Shown here: one piece after another, positions 46,472 through 58,081 of the stretch
Numbering within the stretch: position 1 is the stretch's first letter
Layout: every line of letters begins with the position of its first letter
Assembly: GCA_028873515.1 (NCBI GenBank)
Contig: JAGWIG010000003.1
Span: 1 to 64,000 of the forward strand
Length of the DNA: 64,000 nucleotides
Direction: 5' to 3'
Origin: Pseudomonadota bacterium
GTDB taxonomy: Bacteria; Pseudomonadota; Gammaproteobacteria; Burkholderiales; REEB80
Translations under genes and position numbers: made by a program
Notes under the pieces: model-generated
Told to the model about the DNA's origin: nothing
Databases searched by the model: none
The model's input: only the letters and a program-made list of their open reading frames with translations

Positions 46472-47887
46472 ATGAGTGCACTTACCCTTTATGACAAGTT
46501 GTGGCAAAGCCATGTGGTTCGCAGTGAAAAGGACGGGACTGCGCTGTTGTATATCGATAGGCATCTTGTTCATGAAGTGACAAGCCCACAGGCATTTGAA
46601 GGCCTTCGGCTTGCTGGCAGGAAGCCTTGGAGACTGGATGCAAATTTGGCAGTGGCTGACCATAATGTTCCAACTACCAATCGGAGTGATGGGATAGCGG
46701 ATCCTGTTTCTCGTCTTCAAATTGAGACCCTGGACAAGAATTGTGCAGAATTCGGGATAACCGAGTTCCGGATGAACGATGTTCGTCAAGGAATTGTTCA
46801 TGTCATCGGACCGGAGCAAGGGGCGACGCTTCCAGGAATGACCGTTGTATGTGGGGACTCCCACACCAGTACTCATGGAGCTTTTGCGGCCCTTGCGTTT
46901 GGAATTGGTACTTCTGAAGTGGAGCATGTACTGGCCACGCAGTGTCTTTTGACAAAAAAATCCAAATCTATGCGTGTAAATGTCGAAGGCAAGCTTCATC
47001 CAGGTGTGAGTGCCAAGGATATTGCCTTGGCAGTGATCGGACGAATTGGTACGGCTGGAGGTACAGGTTTTGCCCTGGAATTTGCGGGTCAGGCCATAAG
47101 GACGCTCTCCATGGAAGGTCGAATGACACTCTGCAATATGGCAATTGAGGCGGGAGCACGTGCTGGCATGATCGGAGTGGATGAGACAACAATAGCGTAT
47201 CTGCAAAACCGGCCTTTTAGCCCCAGGGGTGCCCTGTTGGATCAGGCAGTAGAAAACTGGCGCACTTTGAAAAGTGATGTAGATGCAAGATTTGATCAAG
47301 AAGTCAGTTTTGATGCATCCCAGATTCGGCCCCATGTTTCGTGGGGGACTTCACCTGAAATGGTGGTGACGATAGATGATTGTGTGCCAGATCCAGCATT
47401 GGAAAAGGATCTCGTTCGCAGACAGGCCATGGAGAATGCTTTGGTATATATGGGGCTCGAGGCAAATCAGCCTGTCAGCAGCATCAGGATTGATAAGGTT
47501 TTTATTGGATCCTGCACTAATTCCCGTATAGAAGATTTGCGAGTTGCCGCAGCTGTCGTGAAAGGCCGGCATGTAGCAAAAAACATCAAGCAGGCCATGG
47601 TGGTGCCTGGGTCTGGACTGGTCAAGCGTCAGGCTGAGACTGAAGGGCTGGATCGTATATTTGCTGATGCGGGCTTTGAATGGAGGGAACCTGGTTGCTC
47701 CATGTGTCTTGCGATGAATGCAGATCGTCTTGAGCCTGGCGAACGCTGTGCTTCAACATCGAATCGGAATTTTGAAGGTCGCCAGGGTGCGGGAGGACGC
47801 ACCCATCTCGTCAGCCCCCAGATGGCGGCGGCGGCAGCAATAGCGGGTCATTTTACGGATCTGGATGTTTTTCAAGGGAATTTGTGA
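46472..47887 (+). CDS. leuC: 3-isopropylmalate dehydratase, large subunit
   Basis: A 471-residue aconitase-family protein: [40 protein letters not shown], and [11 protein letters not shown]. The three cysteines for the 4Fe-4S cluster are in these motifs. It isomerises 2-isopropylmalate to 3-isopropylmalate with LeuD in leucine synthesis. The stop overlaps the leuD start by one base. Confidence 0.97.
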   Translation: MSALTLYDKLWQSHVVRSEKDGTALLYIDRHLVHEVTSPQAFEGLRLAGRKPWRLDANLAVADHNVPTTNRSDGIADPVSRLQIETLDKNCAEFGITEFRMNDVRQGIVHVIGPEQGATLPGMTVVCGDSHTSTHGAFAALAFGIGTSEVEHVLATQCLLTKKSKSMRVNVEGKLHPGVSAKDIALAVIGRIGTAGGTGFALEFAGQAIRTLSMEGRMTLCNMAIEAGARAGMIGVDETTIAYLQNRPFSPRGALLDQAVENWRTLKSDVDARFDQEVSFDASQIRPHVSWGTSPEMVVTIDDCVPDPALEKDLVRRQAMENALVYMGLEANQPVSSIRIDKVFIGSCTNSRIEDLRVAAAVVKGRHVAKNIKQAMVVPGSGLVKRQAETEGLDRIFADAGFEWREPGCSMCLAMNADRLEPGERCASTSNRNFEGRQGAGGRTHLVSPQMAAAAAIAGHFTDLDVFQGNL

Positions 47888-48525
47888 TGGACAAATTTAC
47901 AGTGCTTGATGGAATTGTGGCACCGTTAGATAAACCAAATGTTGATACGGATGCAATTATCCCAAAACAATTTTTGAAATCGATCCGTCGCAGTGGGTTT
48001 GGCCCCAATCTTTTTGATGCCTGGCGTTATCTAGATCATGGTGAACCAGGCCAGGATTGTGAACCCCGACCCCTGAATCCAGGGTTTGTACTGAATCAGG
48101 AACGCTATTCAGGGGCAAGCATTCTCCTGGCACGCGAAAATTTTGGCTGCGGTTCGTCACGTGAACATGCCCCATGGGCTTTGCTTGATTACGGTTTTAA
48201 AGCCATTATTGCTCCCAGTTTTGCTGATATCTTTTTTAATAACTGTTTTAAAAATGGGATTTTGCCCATCGTGCTTGAGTCACGTGTGGTCAGTGATTTG
48301 TTTGAAAGGGTTGTGGCAGAACCGGGTTATCATTTAATGATTGATTTGCCTGCGCAGCAGGTGATTACACCTGATAGACAGGTGTACCCATTTGAGGTTG
48401 ATGCGTTTCGTAAAGAATGTCTTGTTGATGGACTGGATGATATTGATTTGACATTAAGGCATGTTGAGAGCATACGCGCATATGAAGCGCGACGCCGTCA
48501 AGAAGCTCCTTGGCTGTTTCAATGA
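47887..48525 (+). CDS. leuD: 3-isopropylmalate dehydratase, small subunit
   Basis: A 212-residue protein starting at ATG 47887 ([20 protein letters not shown]). It contains [13 protein letters not shown] and [16 protein letters not shown], the swivel-domain motifs of LeuD. It acts as a heterodimer with LeuC; the two genes are translationally coupled. Confidence 0.97.
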   Translation: MDKFTVLDGIVAPLDKPNVDTDAIIPKQFLKSIRRSGFGPNLFDAWRYLDHGEPGQDCEPRPLNPGFVLNQERYSGASILLARENFGCGSSREHAPWALLDYGFKAIIAPSFADIFFNNCFKNGILPIVLESRVVSDLFERVVAEPGYHLMIDLPAQQVITPDRQVYPFEVDAFRKECLVDGLDDIDLTLRHVESIRAYEARRRQEAPWLFQ

Positions 48526-48567
48526 TTAATATTTTATAGAGGCGCTGGTTTCCAGTGATTGATTTTC

Positions 48568-49632
48568 ATGAAAATTGCAGTATTGGCGGGTGATGGTATT
48601 GGGCAGGAAATTGTCAAAGAGGCGGTTAAGGTTCTGGAAGTTTTTCGTTCAGAAGGCCAATCAGTTGAACTTGAATTCGCTCCAGTCGGTGGCAAGGCAT
48701 ATGATGAGGAAGGAGATCCTCTTCCTCCAGGAACATTGGCACTGGCCCGCGATGCGCAGGCCATCTTGCTGGGTGCAGTAGGAGGGATCAAATACGATAG
48801 CCTTCCCAGACCTAAGCGACCGGAGCAGGGGCTCCTACGTTTACGTAAGGAACTTAATCTTTTTGCAAATCTTCGTCCTGCCTTGCTTTATCCTGAGCTT
48901 GCTGCTGCTTCAACTTTGAAATCTGAAATTGTATCTGGCCTGGATATCATGATTGTGCGGGAGTTGACCGGAGACATTTATTTTGGGCAGCCAAGAGGGA
49001 TTCGGATTAACGCAGCAGGGGAGCGTGAAGGCTTTAATACCATGATTTACAGTGAATCCGAAATTCGCCGTGTAGCCCATGTTGCTTTTGATATTGCCAT
49101 GAAACGGAACCGGCGGCTTTGTTCTGTGGATAAGATGAATGTTCTGGAAACCACAGAACTCTGGCGAGAAATAATGATCGAAGTCTCTAGGGAATATCCC
49201 GGGGTTGTTCTTTCACATATGTATGTTGATAACGCTGCAATGCAGTTAGTACGTAATCCCAAGCAGTTCGATGTGATTGTGACAGGTAATATTTTTGGAG
49301 ATATCCTTTCTGATGAAGCCTCCATGTTGACAGGATCAATCGGAATGCTTCCTTCGGCTTCCCTGGATGCGCAGGGGAAAGGTCTTTATGAGCCAATTCA
49401 TGGTTCAGCTCCGGACATTGCCGGGCAAAATATAGCTAATCCATTGGCAACCATACTTTCATTGGCAATGATGATGCGTTATACCTTTGGCGATGACATG
49501 CTGGCTTTGCGGATTGAGAATGCTGTAAGAGGTGTGCTGGCAAAAGGGTTACGTACCAGTGACATTTTTGAAGCAGGTGCAACCCGGGTGTCAACCAGCC
49601 AGATGGGCGACGCTGTGATAGCAGCGCTCTAG
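48568..49632 (+). CDS. leuB: 3-isopropylmalate dehydrogenase
   Basis: A 354-residue enzyme starting at ATG 48568 ([20 protein letters not shown]). Motifs: [30 protein letters not shown], the Mg site segment [16 protein letters not shown] and [18 protein letters not shown]. It oxidatively decarboxylates 3-isopropylmalate. It is 42 bases after leuD in the same operon; asd follows after 59 bases. Confidence 0.97.
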   Translation: MKIAVLAGDGIGQEIVKEAVKVLEVFRSEGQSVELEFAPVGGKAYDEEGDPLPPGTLALARDAQAILLGAVGGIKYDSLPRPKRPEQGLLRLRKELNLFANLRPALLYPELAAASTLKSEIVSGLDIMIVRELTGDIYFGQPRGIRINAAGEREGFNTMIYSESEIRRVAHVAFDIAMKRNRRLCSVDKMNVLETTELWREIMIEVSREYPGVVLSHMYVDNAAMQLVRNPKQFDVIVTGNIFGDILSDEASMLTGSIGMLPSASLDAQGKGLYEPIHGSAPDIAGQNIANPLATILSLAMMMRYTFGDDMLALRIENAVRGVLAKGLRTSDIFEAGATRVSTSQMGDAVIAAL

Positions 49633-49691
49633 GGTAATGTCATGCCAACTCAAGCCGGTATCCCGCCATTTTGAAATTAAGGGCAGTTCAA

Positions 49692-50720
49692 ATGAGTATA
49701 AAATACTATGATGTTGCAGTAGTCGGAGCAACGGGAGCCGTAGGTGAAACCATGCTCGATATTCTTGCTTCGCGCAATTTTCCTGTGCGTAATGTTTATC
49801 CGCTTGCTTCCAGTCGCTCTGCAGGTACAACCGTGCGGTTTAATGGTGCAGATCTTCCGGTTGAGGACCTGGCTGCTTTTGATTTTAGAAAAGTCCAGAT
49901 TGGGCTATTTTCCGCAGGAGGGAGCGTGTCAGCGGAATATGCACCCAAGGCAGCAGCAGCTGGATGCGTGGTAATTGATAATACCGCCCATTTCCGCTAT
50001 GAGGATGACATTCCCCTGGTAGTGCCTGAAGTTAACCCCTCGGATATTGCCCGATATAAAAACCGGGGAATTATTGCAAACCCGAACTGTTCAACTATCC
50101 AGATGCTAGTGGCACTCAAGCCGATTCATGACGCAGTAGGCATAGAGCGGATTAATGTAGCCACATATCAGGCCGTATCCGGTACAGGTAAAGAAGCAAT
50201 AGATGAGCTTGCTGAACAAACCCGGGCGATATTTAATGGACGTGAAGTAAAAGCTGAGGTTTATCCTAAACAGATTGCTTTTAATGTTTTGCCTCATATT
50301 GATGTGTTTCTGGAGAATGGCTATACCAAGGAAGAAATGAAAATGGTTTGGGAAACCCGCAAGATTATGGGGGATCAGGCCATTCAGGTAAATCCGACTG
50401 CTGTTCGTGTCCCCGTTTTTTATGGACATTCGGAAGCGGTGCATGTTGAAACCGTGAAAAAAATAACGGCATCCCAAGCCCGAGAACTATTGAACCAGGC
50501 TCCGGGAGTGGTTCTCTTGGATGAACGGTGCCCGGGCGGATACCCTACTGCTGTAACAGAAGGTGCAGGAACAGATGCAGTCTATGTCGGAAGAATCCGG
50601 GAGGATATTTCCCATCCCCGCGGACTTGATTTGTGGGTTGTCTCCGATAATGTACGTAAGGGAGCGGCCCTAAATAGTATCCAGATTGCTGAAATACTTA
50701 TACGTGATTACCTGGAATGA
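49692..50720 (+). CDS. asd: Aspartate-semialdehyde dehydrogenase
   Basis: A 342-residue enzyme starting at ATG 49692 (MSIKYYDVAVVGATGAVGET). The nucleophilic Cys is in NPNCSTIQM; the segment HSEAVHVET and the C-terminal SDNVRKGAALNSIQIAE are also family features. It reduces aspartyl phosphate on the way to lysine, threonine, methionine and diaminopimelate. The leuB-asd-fimV-truA order is conserved in related bacteria. Confidence 0.96.
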   Translation: MSIKYYDVAVVGATGAVGETMLDILASRNFPVRNVYPLASSRSAGTTVRFNGADLPVEDLAAFDFRKVQIGLFSAGGSVSAEYAPKAAAAGCVVIDNTAHFRYEDDIPLVVPEVNPSDIARYKNRGIIANPNCSTIQMLVALKPIHDAVGIERINVATYQAVSGTGKEAIDELAEQTRAIFNGREVKAEVYPKQIAFNVLPHIDVFLENGYTKEEMKMVWETRKIMGDQAIQVNPTAVRVPVFYGHSEAVHVETVKKITASQARELLNQAPGVVLLDERCPGGYPTAVTEGAGTDAVYVGRIREDISHPRGLDLWVVSDNVRKGAALNSIQIAEILIRDYLE

Positions 50721-50908
50721 AAGGCTTGTGGCGATAGATTGGGACCGGGGGATTTCAAGCCCAGGGTTTTGCCATGGCCGGAGAGGGCATCCAAGGGTTT
50801 TTTTGCTTTATGTCCAAAACGGATTTAGAAACTGAAATGGGTTTAGCTATTGCATGGGCTAAATGATGGTGTTATGTTGTCGGACGGGTAGAAACCAAAA
50901 GTGACATC
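50721..50908. other. Intergenic region between asd and fimV
   Basis: A gene-free stretch of 188 bases. It contains a T-run at about 50799-50805 after a weakly paired GC-rich segment that might be the asd terminator. The fimV promoter should lie in the second half, but no strong elements are visible. Confidence 0.3.
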
Positions 50909-53533
50909 ATGCGGACTAAAATAATTAACGCATTTCTGTTGTCAGCCTGTCTGTCGAGCGCATCAGTTGCCTGTTTGGCAGTCGGGCTCGGGAACATGCG
51001 TGTGGAATCCGCTCTTGGGCAACCCCTCAAGGCGCGAATTGATTTAATAGGGGCTTCGGCTGAAGGATTAGGTTCGCTGGCTGTTTCGCTGGCTTCTCCA
51101 CAGAGCTATCAACGGGTAAATGTACCTTATTCCGGTAGCCTTGGTTCCTTGGAAATGTCCATAGTTGCTTTGCCGGGCTCTGCGCCCTATGTAAGGGTCA
51201 CTTCAGTATCTCCTGTAACAGATCCTGCCCTGGATCTACTGGTTAAGCTTACTAGCCCTGATGGCAGCCTTGTTCATGAATATTCGTTATTGCTTGATCC
51301 TGTAGGTTATGACGATAATGAAACCACTCTTCCAGTTATCAATCCACAGCCTGTACCCCAGCTTTCGGCATCTCCAGTATCTCCGGCCCCGGTTACTGCT
51401 TCGACTATTCCTGTAGTTCCACCTGCAGCGACACAAAAGAAACCCCCCGCTTCATCTTTGACTGTTCCTGTTCCAAAATCATCTGCTCCTCCCCGTCAAT
51501 TGTATATGACCAAGAAGGTTAAGGTTCATAAAGGCGATAATTTGACTACGATCATCGGTCGGATTGAACCTAAAGCCATCGATCTGGATCAGGCTCTCGT
51601 TGCGGTATTTGAAGCGAACCCCCATGCATTTATGGGTGATAACATGAATCGTTTGCGTTCAGGAGTCATTCTGCGTATCCCGTCTGAACCTGAACAGCAG
51701 AAAATGGGACCGGTAAAGGCAATGCGGGAAGTTGCGGTTCAGACCCGCAGCTGGAAAATTTATCGGCAGAAACTGGCAAAAGCTGTCAGGGCTGAATCAG
51801 GAAAAATGATTCATTCCAGCCATCACGCTCAGGGGATAATAACGACAACGCAAAATGCTTCCGTTCTGGCGGGAAAGCCACATGATGTTTTGAAGCTGTC
51901 TCGAGGCGCTGCACCCGGAGATAAGGAAGTTGCTGGAACACAGGCGCTTAAAGATAAGATTGAAGCATTGCAAGAAGATGCAATTGCCCGTAAGGCAAGT
52001 CTAAAGGAAGCGAACGAACGAATATTAGAGCTTGAGAAGACCTTGAAGAACATGCAGGCCCTGATTGCCATTAAAGGGCAGCAAAATATTCAGCCTTCAG
52101 CCAAGAAAACCCCGAACGGCCAGGCAAAACCTGGTGTTTTGCCTGGCCAGCATAACGCATCCCCAGCAAATAATGAATCGACCCCGATTTCTGCATTGCC
52201 AGTACGAACCCGGGGTTTAATGTCGGCACGGACGTTGCTCAATCTGGCTGGGGTGCTGGTTCTGGTGGCACTTGCTTCTTTACTTGTTTATTTTCGAAAA
52301 CGCTCTCAAAGTCAAGCTGAAATTGAAACAGGTGATCGGATTGCTCCCTCAGTCTCATTGCAGCCAGATCCAGAGCCCGAAATACAGGACTCGATTGCAT
52401 CACATGAAACTGATCCTTTAGCCGAGGCAGAAGTGTTCATGGCTTACGAGCGTTATGATCAGGCTGAAACAATACTTACCGAGGCATTGATCCAGGAACC
52501 GGAAAGGGAGGATCTTGCTTATAAACTCCTTGAGGTTTATTCGTTGCGTCACAAGTCAGCTGAGTTTATGGATCTGGCAGGGAAGTATCAGGATAAGCAT
52601 GCTGCGCTAAACCCGGTAGCCTGGCAAACGATTTGCCAGTGGGGTTCTGTTTTATTGCCTGATGCAGAACTTTTTTCCGGGACCGAGACTACGGCAGTGG
52701 AAGATGGAAGTGAGAACGAAACATCTTTATTACACAAATCTGGTCTGGAAGAAGAAATGCCTTTGGACGATCCGCAAGCGGGATCTGTCGGGCTACAGGC
52801 TGCAGCCCCTGAACCAGCTTCTGAAAGCGATGGGCTTGGGGTGGGTTACGAGTCGCCTGCTGAGGAGGAAAAGGAAGGATCGGATACAGGCACGGCTGGA
52901 GTGTCCCTGGATACGCCTCCAGACCTGCCTGAAACCGGCGCTCCTGAAAATAGCGCTTTAGAAATCAAGCAGAAAGATCCTGTAGATCCAGTGCTTGAGA
53001 TTGATTCTGACGCATTTGCAACTGTTTCCGACTTTCCCCAGTCTGATGATTCAGGCTTGTTTTTACTGGATTTGCCAGAAAACGCATCTCAGGACTCTCC
53101 CCTGTCAGAGGAGAATGGAAAGGTTTCTGAAGCTTCCCCTCCAGAATATTTACAAGAAGGGCAAACAAGCCCTCCATCCATAGGCCAGGATGCTATAAGC
53201 TTATCTCCTTCCAAAATTGATCTGGATTATTCTTTCGAGAATAGTGGGGAACCTGAGTCACAATCTGCTGAAGTGGCTTCAGTTGACGGGCTTCTGACTT
53301 TGCCTGATTTTGATTTCGCAGGGATAGATCTGAATCTTGATCCTCTGGCTTCAGGAACTGAAGAAAAAAAATCCGGTTTTTCTGATGAGGTTGCAACTCA
53401 CCTGGATCTTGCCAGAGCTTATCTTGAAATGGGTGATCAAGAAGGAGCAAGGGAAATCCTGGCTGAAATCATGAATGCGGGAGATGCAAACCAGCAGAAG
53501 GAAATCAGTGAGCTAATTGAAAAATGCCAGTAA
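50909..53533 (+). CDS. fimV: FimV-like pilus assembly / polar hub protein
   Basis: An 874-residue protein. A signal peptide comes first (FLLSACLSSASVACLAV), then the FimV N-terminal region starting GLGNMRVESALGQPLKARID. A proline-rich linker leads to a LysM peptidoglycan-binding domain (KVHKGDNLTTIIGRI, near residue 210). A coiled coil lies near 350-390, and one membrane segment near 440-460 (LAGVLVLVALASLLVYF). A long acidic cytoplasmic region ends in the FimV C-terminal helix pair (LARAYLEMGDQEGAREIL). FimV organises the cell pole, type IV pili and c-di-GMP signalling. Confidence 0.93.
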   Translation: MRTKIINAFLLSACLSSASVACLAVGLGNMRVESALGQPLKARIDLIGASAEGLGSLAVSLASPQSYQRVNVPYSGSLGSLEMSIVALPGSAPYVRVTSVSPVTDPALDLLVKLTSPDGSLVHEYSLLLDPVGYDDNETTLPVINPQPVPQLSASPVSPAPVTASTIPVVPPAATQKKPPASSLTVPVPKSSAPPRQLYMTKKVKVHKGDNLTTIIGRIEPKAIDLDQALVAVFEANPHAFMGDNMNRLRSGVILRIPSEPEQQKMGPVKAMREVAVQTRSWKIYRQKLAKAVRAESGKMIHSSHHAQGIITTTQNASVLAGKPHDVLKLSRGAAPGDKEVAGTQALKDKIEALQEDAIARKASLKEANERILELEKTLKNMQALIAIKGQQNIQPSAKKTPNGQAKPGVLPGQHNASPANNESTPISALPVRTRGLMSARTLLNLAGVLVLVALASLLVYFRKRSQSQAEIETGDRIAPSVSLQPDPEPEIQDSIASHETDPLAEAEVFMAYERYDQAETILTEALIQEPEREDLAYKLLEVYSLRHKSAEFMDLAGKYQDKHAALNPVAWQTICQWGSVLLPDAELFSGTETTAVEDGSENETSLLHKSGLEEEMPLDDPQAGSVGLQAAAPEPASESDGLGVGYESPAEEEKEGSDTGTAGVSLDTPPDLPETGAPENSALEIKQKDPVDPVLEIDSDAFATVSDFPQSDDSGLFLLDLPENASQDSPLSEENGKVSEASPPEYLQEGQTSPPSIGQDAISLSPSKIDLDYSFENSGEPESQSAEVASVDGLLTLPDFDFAGIDLNLDPLASGTEEKKSGFSDEVATHLDLARAYLEMGDQEGAREILAEIMNAGDANQQKEISELIEKCQ

Positions 53534-53650
53534 ATTCTTTCACTGTGTAAACTCCTATTGTTCTCATTAAATGAATTTGATCCCGTTTCTAATGCCCAAT
53601 CCTTTTCCTGGACTATTTCCTAAATCAGACTGTGTCTGGGTGAGGCTGTA

Positions 53651-54454
53651 GTGACGCGTTTAGCCATTGGTATTGAATATGATGGAGCTAGCTTTGATGG
53701 GTGGCAAAGTCAGCCAGGTGGACGTACTGTCCAGGATGTAGTCGAAGCCGCTGTTGAGCGAATTGCGGGGCAGCATTCAAGGGTAAATGCTGCTGGTCGT
53801 ACAGATAGTGGCGTACATGCTGTTAATCAGGTTGCTCATTTTGAGATTAATGTAAAACGTCCATTAACTGCATGGGTTAGGGGAGTAAACAGTTTCCTGC
53901 CTGCAGGGGTGGCGGTTACCTGGGCAAAAGAGGTTGACCCCAGATTTCATGCAAGGCGATGCGCAAGACTGCGTACTTATCGTTATGTGCTGCTCAATCA
54001 TCCAGTACGGCCCGCTTTTTTTCAGGGCCATACTGGATGGTATCATGTGCCCGTAGATGTTGGCCTTATGCGTGAAGCTGCGGATTATTTGAATGGCCAG
54101 CATGATTTTTCCGCCTTTAGGGCCGCAGGTTGCCAAGCCAGATCTCCTGTCAGATCATTGACAAGGATTCGTATAGGTAGACAGGGAGATTATGTTCTTT
54201 TTGAGATGAGCGCAGACGCTTTCCTGTATCATATGGTACGAAATATTATAGGGTGTCTGGTGTATGTTGGTGATTCCAGACGTAAACCTGAATGGATAAG
54301 GGATGTTCTGGAAAGCCGAAGCAGGAAGAATGCAGCACCAACCATAGAGGCTTCGGGATTGTATTTATATGATGTCGAATATGATGGAATTTGGGATATA
54401 CCCGCTGCTAAGCAGCGTTTCCCATTTGGATGGGATAATGGAATATGGAAATAA
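53651..54454 (+). CDS. truA: tRNA pseudouridine(38-40) synthase TruA
   Basis: A 267-residue protein starting with GTG 53651. The catalytic Asp is in NAAGRTDSGVHA. Other family segments are IEYDGASFDGWQSQPGGRTVQ, FHARRCARLRTYRY and FLYHMVRNIIG. It modifies tRNA anticodon stems. Its end overlaps trpF by ten bases, a standard proteobacterial linkage. Confidence 0.96.
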   Translation: MTRLAIGIEYDGASFDGWQSQPGGRTVQDVVEAAVERIAGQHSRVNAAGRTDSGVHAVNQVAHFEINVKRPLTAWVRGVNSFLPAGVAVTWAKEVDPRFHARRCARLRTYRYVLLNHPVRPAFFQGHTGWYHVPVDVGLMREAADYLNGQHDFSAFRAAGCQARSPVRSLTRIRIGRQGDYVLFEMSADAFLYHMVRNIIGCLVYVGDSRRKPEWIRDVLESRSRKNAAPTIEASGLYLYDVEYDGIWDIPAAKQRFPFGWDNGIWK

Positions 54455-55077
54455 GCCGGGTACGTGTCAAAATCTGTGGTATTACCTCGGTTGAGGATGC
54501 AAGACTGGCAGTTAATTCAGGGGCAGATGCAATTGGTCTTGTTTTTTATGGGCCTAGCTCCCGTAATCTTGAAATTCCCCTAGCCAGAGAAATAGTTGAA
54601 TCCTTGCCTCCTTTTATAACCCCGGTTGCTTTGTTTGTTGATCCGCCCGCTGATTTTGTTATGAAAGTAATCAGGGAAGCCCATCCTCAAATGCTGCAGT
54701 TTCATGGCAGCGAAAATGAAGCCTTCTGTACTCGGTTTAACCTTCCATATATGAAAGCTATTCGGGTACGAAACGAAGTAAATTTGATACAATGTGCGAA
54801 TCTTTATCCTAGTGCATCAGCGTTGCTTGTAGACACTTATGTCGAAGGGATTGCTGGTGGCAGTGGACAGGTTTTTGACTGGACTCTTCTTCCTGGAGGG
54901 CTGCCTTGCCCATTGATTCTCTCCGGAGGTCTGGATGCTGGCAATATCATTCAGGCTATTCGCCAGGTGCACCCCTATGCCGTGGATGTAAGCAGTGGCG
55001 TTGAACGTGCCCAGGGACTTAAGGATGCGCTTAAAATCAAGGCATTCATGCAAGGAGTTGCCGATGCAGCACTATGA
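54445..55077 (+). CDS. trpF: Phosphoribosylanthranilate isomerase
   Basis: A 210-residue TIM-barrel enzyme: [25 protein letters not shown] in outline, with the catalytic Cys in [31 protein letters not shown] and AVDVSSGVE. It catalyses the third step of tryptophan synthesis. It overlaps truA upstream and trpB downstream (14 bases), so translation is coupled. Confidence 0.96.
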   Translation: MEISRVRVKICGITSVEDARLAVNSGADAIGLVFYGPSSRNLEIPLAREIVESLPPFITPVALFVDPPADFVMKVIREAHPQMLQFHGSENEAFCTRFNLPYMKAIRVRNEVNLIQCANLYPSASALLVDTYVEGIAGGSGQVFDWTLLPGGLPCPLILSGGLDAGNIIQAIRQVHPYAVDVSSGVERAQGLKDALKIKAFMQGVADAAL

Positions 55078-56263
55078 TTTGCCGGATGCATCCGGTCATT
55101 TTGGTATTTATGGTGGCATATTTGTTGCTGAAACGCTCATGCAGGCACTTGAGCGTTTACGTAGCGAGTATGCATTTTACCGGAATGATCCGGAGTTTAT
55201 GGCTGAACTCGCGTTTGATTTAAAGCATTATGTTGGTCGACCCAGCCCGATTTACCCGGCGACCCGATGGTCAGATCATTTGGGTGGGGCGAGAATTTAC
55301 CTAAAACGCGAGGATCTCAATCATACCGGCGCACACAAAATTAATAATACGGTGGGTCAGGCTTTACTTGCTAAACGTCTTGGGAAGAGCCGTATCATTG
55401 CAGAAACCGGTGCCGGTCAGCATGGGGTGGCTTCTGCAACGGTGGCAGCTCGCTTGGGCCTGGAATGCGTCGTCTATATGGGCGCTGAGGACATCAAGCG
55501 CCAGGAAAGCAATGTATATAGAATGCGTTTGCTGGGTGCAACAGTCGTTCCGGTAACCAGTGGATCAAGAACGCTTAAGGATGCCTTGAACGAAGCCATG
55601 CGGGACTGGGTTGCGAATGTAGATCAGACCTTTTACATTATCGGGACCGTTGCAGGACCCCATCCTTATCCAATGATGGTACGGGATTTTCAGGCAGTTA
55701 TTGGCAAAGAATCGAAAATACAGATGCAGGAACTTGTTGGGCGTCAGCCTGATGTACTTATTGCATGCGTTGGCGGAGGTTCAAATGCAATGGGACTCTT
55801 TTATCCTTATATCGAGAATGAGAGTGTGCGCCTGGTGGGTGTGGAAGCGGGTGGAGAAGGGATTGACTCAGGTCGTCATGCTGCGTCTATTTCTGCTGGA
55901 AGGCCGGGAGTACTGCATGGAAACCGGACTTATCTTATGCAGGATGAGGAAGGACAGATAATTGAAACCCATTCGATTTCTGCAGGCCTGGATTATCCGG
56001 GGGTAGGTCCCGAGCATGCCTGGCTGCATGATATCGGACGTGCTGAATATGTGACGGTAACGGATGATGAGGCACTTGCGGCCTTTCATGCCTTGTGCCA
56101 GTTTGAAGGTATTATTCCTGCGCTTGAATCATCCCATGCGCTTGCTTATGCAGCCCGTCTTGCACCGATGATGTCACGTGATAAGATTTTGCTAGTTAAT
56201 CTTTCTGGTCGGGGTGATAAGGATATGGCAACGGTTGCCGCACGCTCAGGAATTAAGCTTTAG
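55064..56263 (+). CDS. trpB: Tryptophan synthase beta chain
   Basis: A 399-residue PLP enzyme starting at ATG 55064 ([18 protein letters not shown]). The PLP lysine is in HTGAHKINN, and the phosphate-binding loop is [26 protein letters not shown] is also conserved. It condenses indole and serine with TrpA as partner. The longer frame from 54995 overlaps trpF and is not used. Confidence 0.97.
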   Translation: MQHYDLPDASGHFGIYGGIFVAETLMQALERLRSEYAFYRNDPEFMAELAFDLKHYVGRPSPIYPATRWSDHLGGARIYLKREDLNHTGAHKINNTVGQALLAKRLGKSRIIAETGAGQHGVASATVAARLGLECVVYMGAEDIKRQESNVYRMRLLGATVVPVTSGSRTLKDALNEAMRDWVANVDQTFYIIGTVAGPHPYPMMVRDFQAVIGKESKIQMQELVGRQPDVLIACVGGGSNAMGLFYPYIENESVRLVGVEAGGEGIDSGRHAASISAGRPGVLHGNRTYLMQDEEGQIIETHSISAGLDYPGVGPEHAWLHDIGRAEYVTVTDDEALAAFHALCQFEGIIPALESSHALAYAARLAPMMSRDKILLVNLSGRGDKDMATVAARSGIKL

Positions 56264-56271
56264 GATCAAAT

Positions 56272-57081
56272 ATGTCAAGAATATCCGGTGTTTTTGCGTT
56301 GCTTCGAGCCCAAAAACGATGTGCCCTAATTCCTTATATTACGGCTGGGGATCCAGATCCTGAATTAACAGTACCCTTGATGCATGCTTTGGTAGATGCA
56401 GGGGCTGATATTATAGAACTGGGTGTGCCTTTTTCCGATCCGATGGCGGATGGCCCGATAATCCAGCGTGCAGGAGAACGTGCTCTGGCACAAGGTGTTG
56501 GCTTGCGTCATGTATTGCAGCTGGTGCAGACATTCCGGAAAAATGACAAAACAACCCCTGTTGTGCTTATGGGTTATGCGAATCCGATTGAAGCTTTGGG
56601 TATAGAGGCGTTTGCAAGCCTTGCAAGCGGCGCAGGTGTAGATGGTGTCATCACTGTGGATTATCCGCCTGAAGAAGCGGGACAGTTTATTCAGGCAGTC
56701 AAAAGGGTAGGGATTGATCCCGTGTTTCTATTATCTCCAACTACACCCTCAGAGCGTTGTAATCTGATTCTGAAACAGGCAAGCGGTTTTATTTACTATG
56801 TTTCCTTGCGAGGTGTAACAGGGGCTTCCAATTTTGATATTGAGGACGTTAAAACTCAGATCGGGATAATCAGGAGCCGCACAGAACTTCCAGTGGGTGT
56901 AGGTTTTGGCATTCGGGATCCTGAAGCTGCGGCTGAAGTAGCCGTATTTGCGGATGCAGTCATTATTGGCAGTCGGCTTGTCGCAGAAGTTGAGGCTGCT
57001 GGAAAAGATTCAGTCAGGCGTTTAGCCGAATTATTAAGGAAGTTTCGTCAGGCAGTGGATGCAGTAACGCGCCAGGTCTGA
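56272..57081 (+). CDS. trpA: Tryptophan synthase alpha chain
   Basis: A 269-residue TIM-barrel protein: ALIPYITAGDPDPE, IIELGVPFSDPMADGPIIQ with the catalytic Glu and Asp, PVVLMGYANPIEALG, YYVSLRGVTGAS and VGVGFGIRDPE. It releases indole to TrpB. It starts eight bases after trpB. The trpFBA set has no visible attenuator. Confidence 0.97.
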   Translation: MSRISGVFALLRAQKRCALIPYITAGDPDPELTVPLMHALVDAGADIIELGVPFSDPMADGPIIQRAGERALAQGVGLRHVLQLVQTFRKNDKTTPVVLMGYANPIEALGIEAFASLASGAGVDGVITVDYPPEEAGQFIQAVKRVGIDPVFLLSPTTPSERCNLILKQASGFIYYVSLRGVTGASNFDIEDVKTQIGIIRSRTELPVGVGFGIRDPEAAAEVAVFADAVIIGSRLVAEVEAAGKDSVRRLAELLRKFRQAVDAVTRQV

Positions 57082-57160
57082 ACGATTGCCAGGGCTTATG
57101 GCGTAGTGTCTGTGTACCCCATTTTGGCTTTAAGGCCGCAAGAATTATATGAGGTGAAGA

Positions 57161-58030
57161 ATGAGCTGGTTCCAACGTATTTTGCCACCCAAAATCAATC
57201 GACGAATTGAAGGTGCCAAGAAGTCAGTTCCTGAAGGGTTATGGAGCAAATGCCCAGTCTGTGAAACGGTGCTTTATCGTTCTGATCTGGAAAAAAATCA
57301 GCAGGTCTGTCCCCACTGTTCACATCATGTACGTATTAGTGCCCGAGAGCGCCTTGATCTGCTTTTGGATCCTCAGTCGCGACTTGAAATTGGATCGGAT
57401 ATCCAACCTATAGATAAACTTCGTTTCAAGGATAGCCGGCGATATACGGAACGCCTCAAGGAAGCCAAGGCTGTGACTGGTGAAACCGATGCCCTGGTTG
57501 TGATGCGAGGATCCATCAAGCTGATACCGGTTGTCGTTGCGGCCTTTGAGTTTAAATTCATGGGAGGTTCCATGGGTTCAGTGGTTGGGGAAAGGTTTGT
57601 GCGCGGGGTTGAGCATGCCCTGGTATCTGGAGCGCCCTTTATCTGTATATCTGCAAGTGGTGGAGCAAGGATGCAGGAAGGATTGTATTCATTGATGCAG
57701 ATGGCTAAGACGAGTGCAGCGCTGGCTCGTTTTGCCCGTGCTGGATTACCCTATATTTCTGTCTTGACCGATCCAACCATGGGCGGGGTTTCAGCGAGTT
57801 TTGCCATGCTCGGAGATGTGATTATCGCTGAACCGGGCGCATTAATTGGGTTTGCTGGTCCCAGAGTCATTGAACAGACTGTTCGTGAAAAACTGCCTGA
57901 AGGTTTTCAACACGCCGAATTTTTACTAGAACATGGAGCGATTGATTTAATCGTTGATCGACGCCAATTGGCAGCCACCCTTGCAAGGCTTCTGGGTCAG
58001 ATGCTGCATCAGCCAGTTGCTGCGAACTGA
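57161..58030 (+). CDS. accD: Acetyl-CoA carboxylase carboxyltransferase subunit beta
   Basis: A 289-residue protein. It has the zinc ribbon [20 protein letters not shown] and [10 protein letters not shown], then the crotonase-like domain with [18 protein letters not shown] and [18 protein letters not shown]. It joins AccA to transfer carbon dioxide from biotin to acetyl-CoA in fatty acid synthesis. GAGGTGAAG precedes the ATG. Confidence 0.97.
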   Translation: MSWFQRILPPKINRRIEGAKKSVPEGLWSKCPVCETVLYRSDLEKNQQVCPHCSHHVRISARERLDLLLDPQSRLEIGSDIQPIDKLRFKDSRRYTERLKEAKAVTGETDALVVMRGSIKLIPVVVAAFEFKFMGGSMGSVVGERFVRGVEHALVSGAPFICISASGGARMQEGLYSLMQMAKTSAALARFARAGLPYISVLTDPTMGGVSASFAMLGDVIIAEPGALIGFAGPRVIEQTVREKLPEGFQHAEFLLEHGAIDLIVDRRQLAATLARLLGQMLHQPVAAN

Positions 58031-58081
58031 TGCCTTGATTATCTGCTGAGTCATTCTGCTTGGTTTTCTATCGGAGCTTAG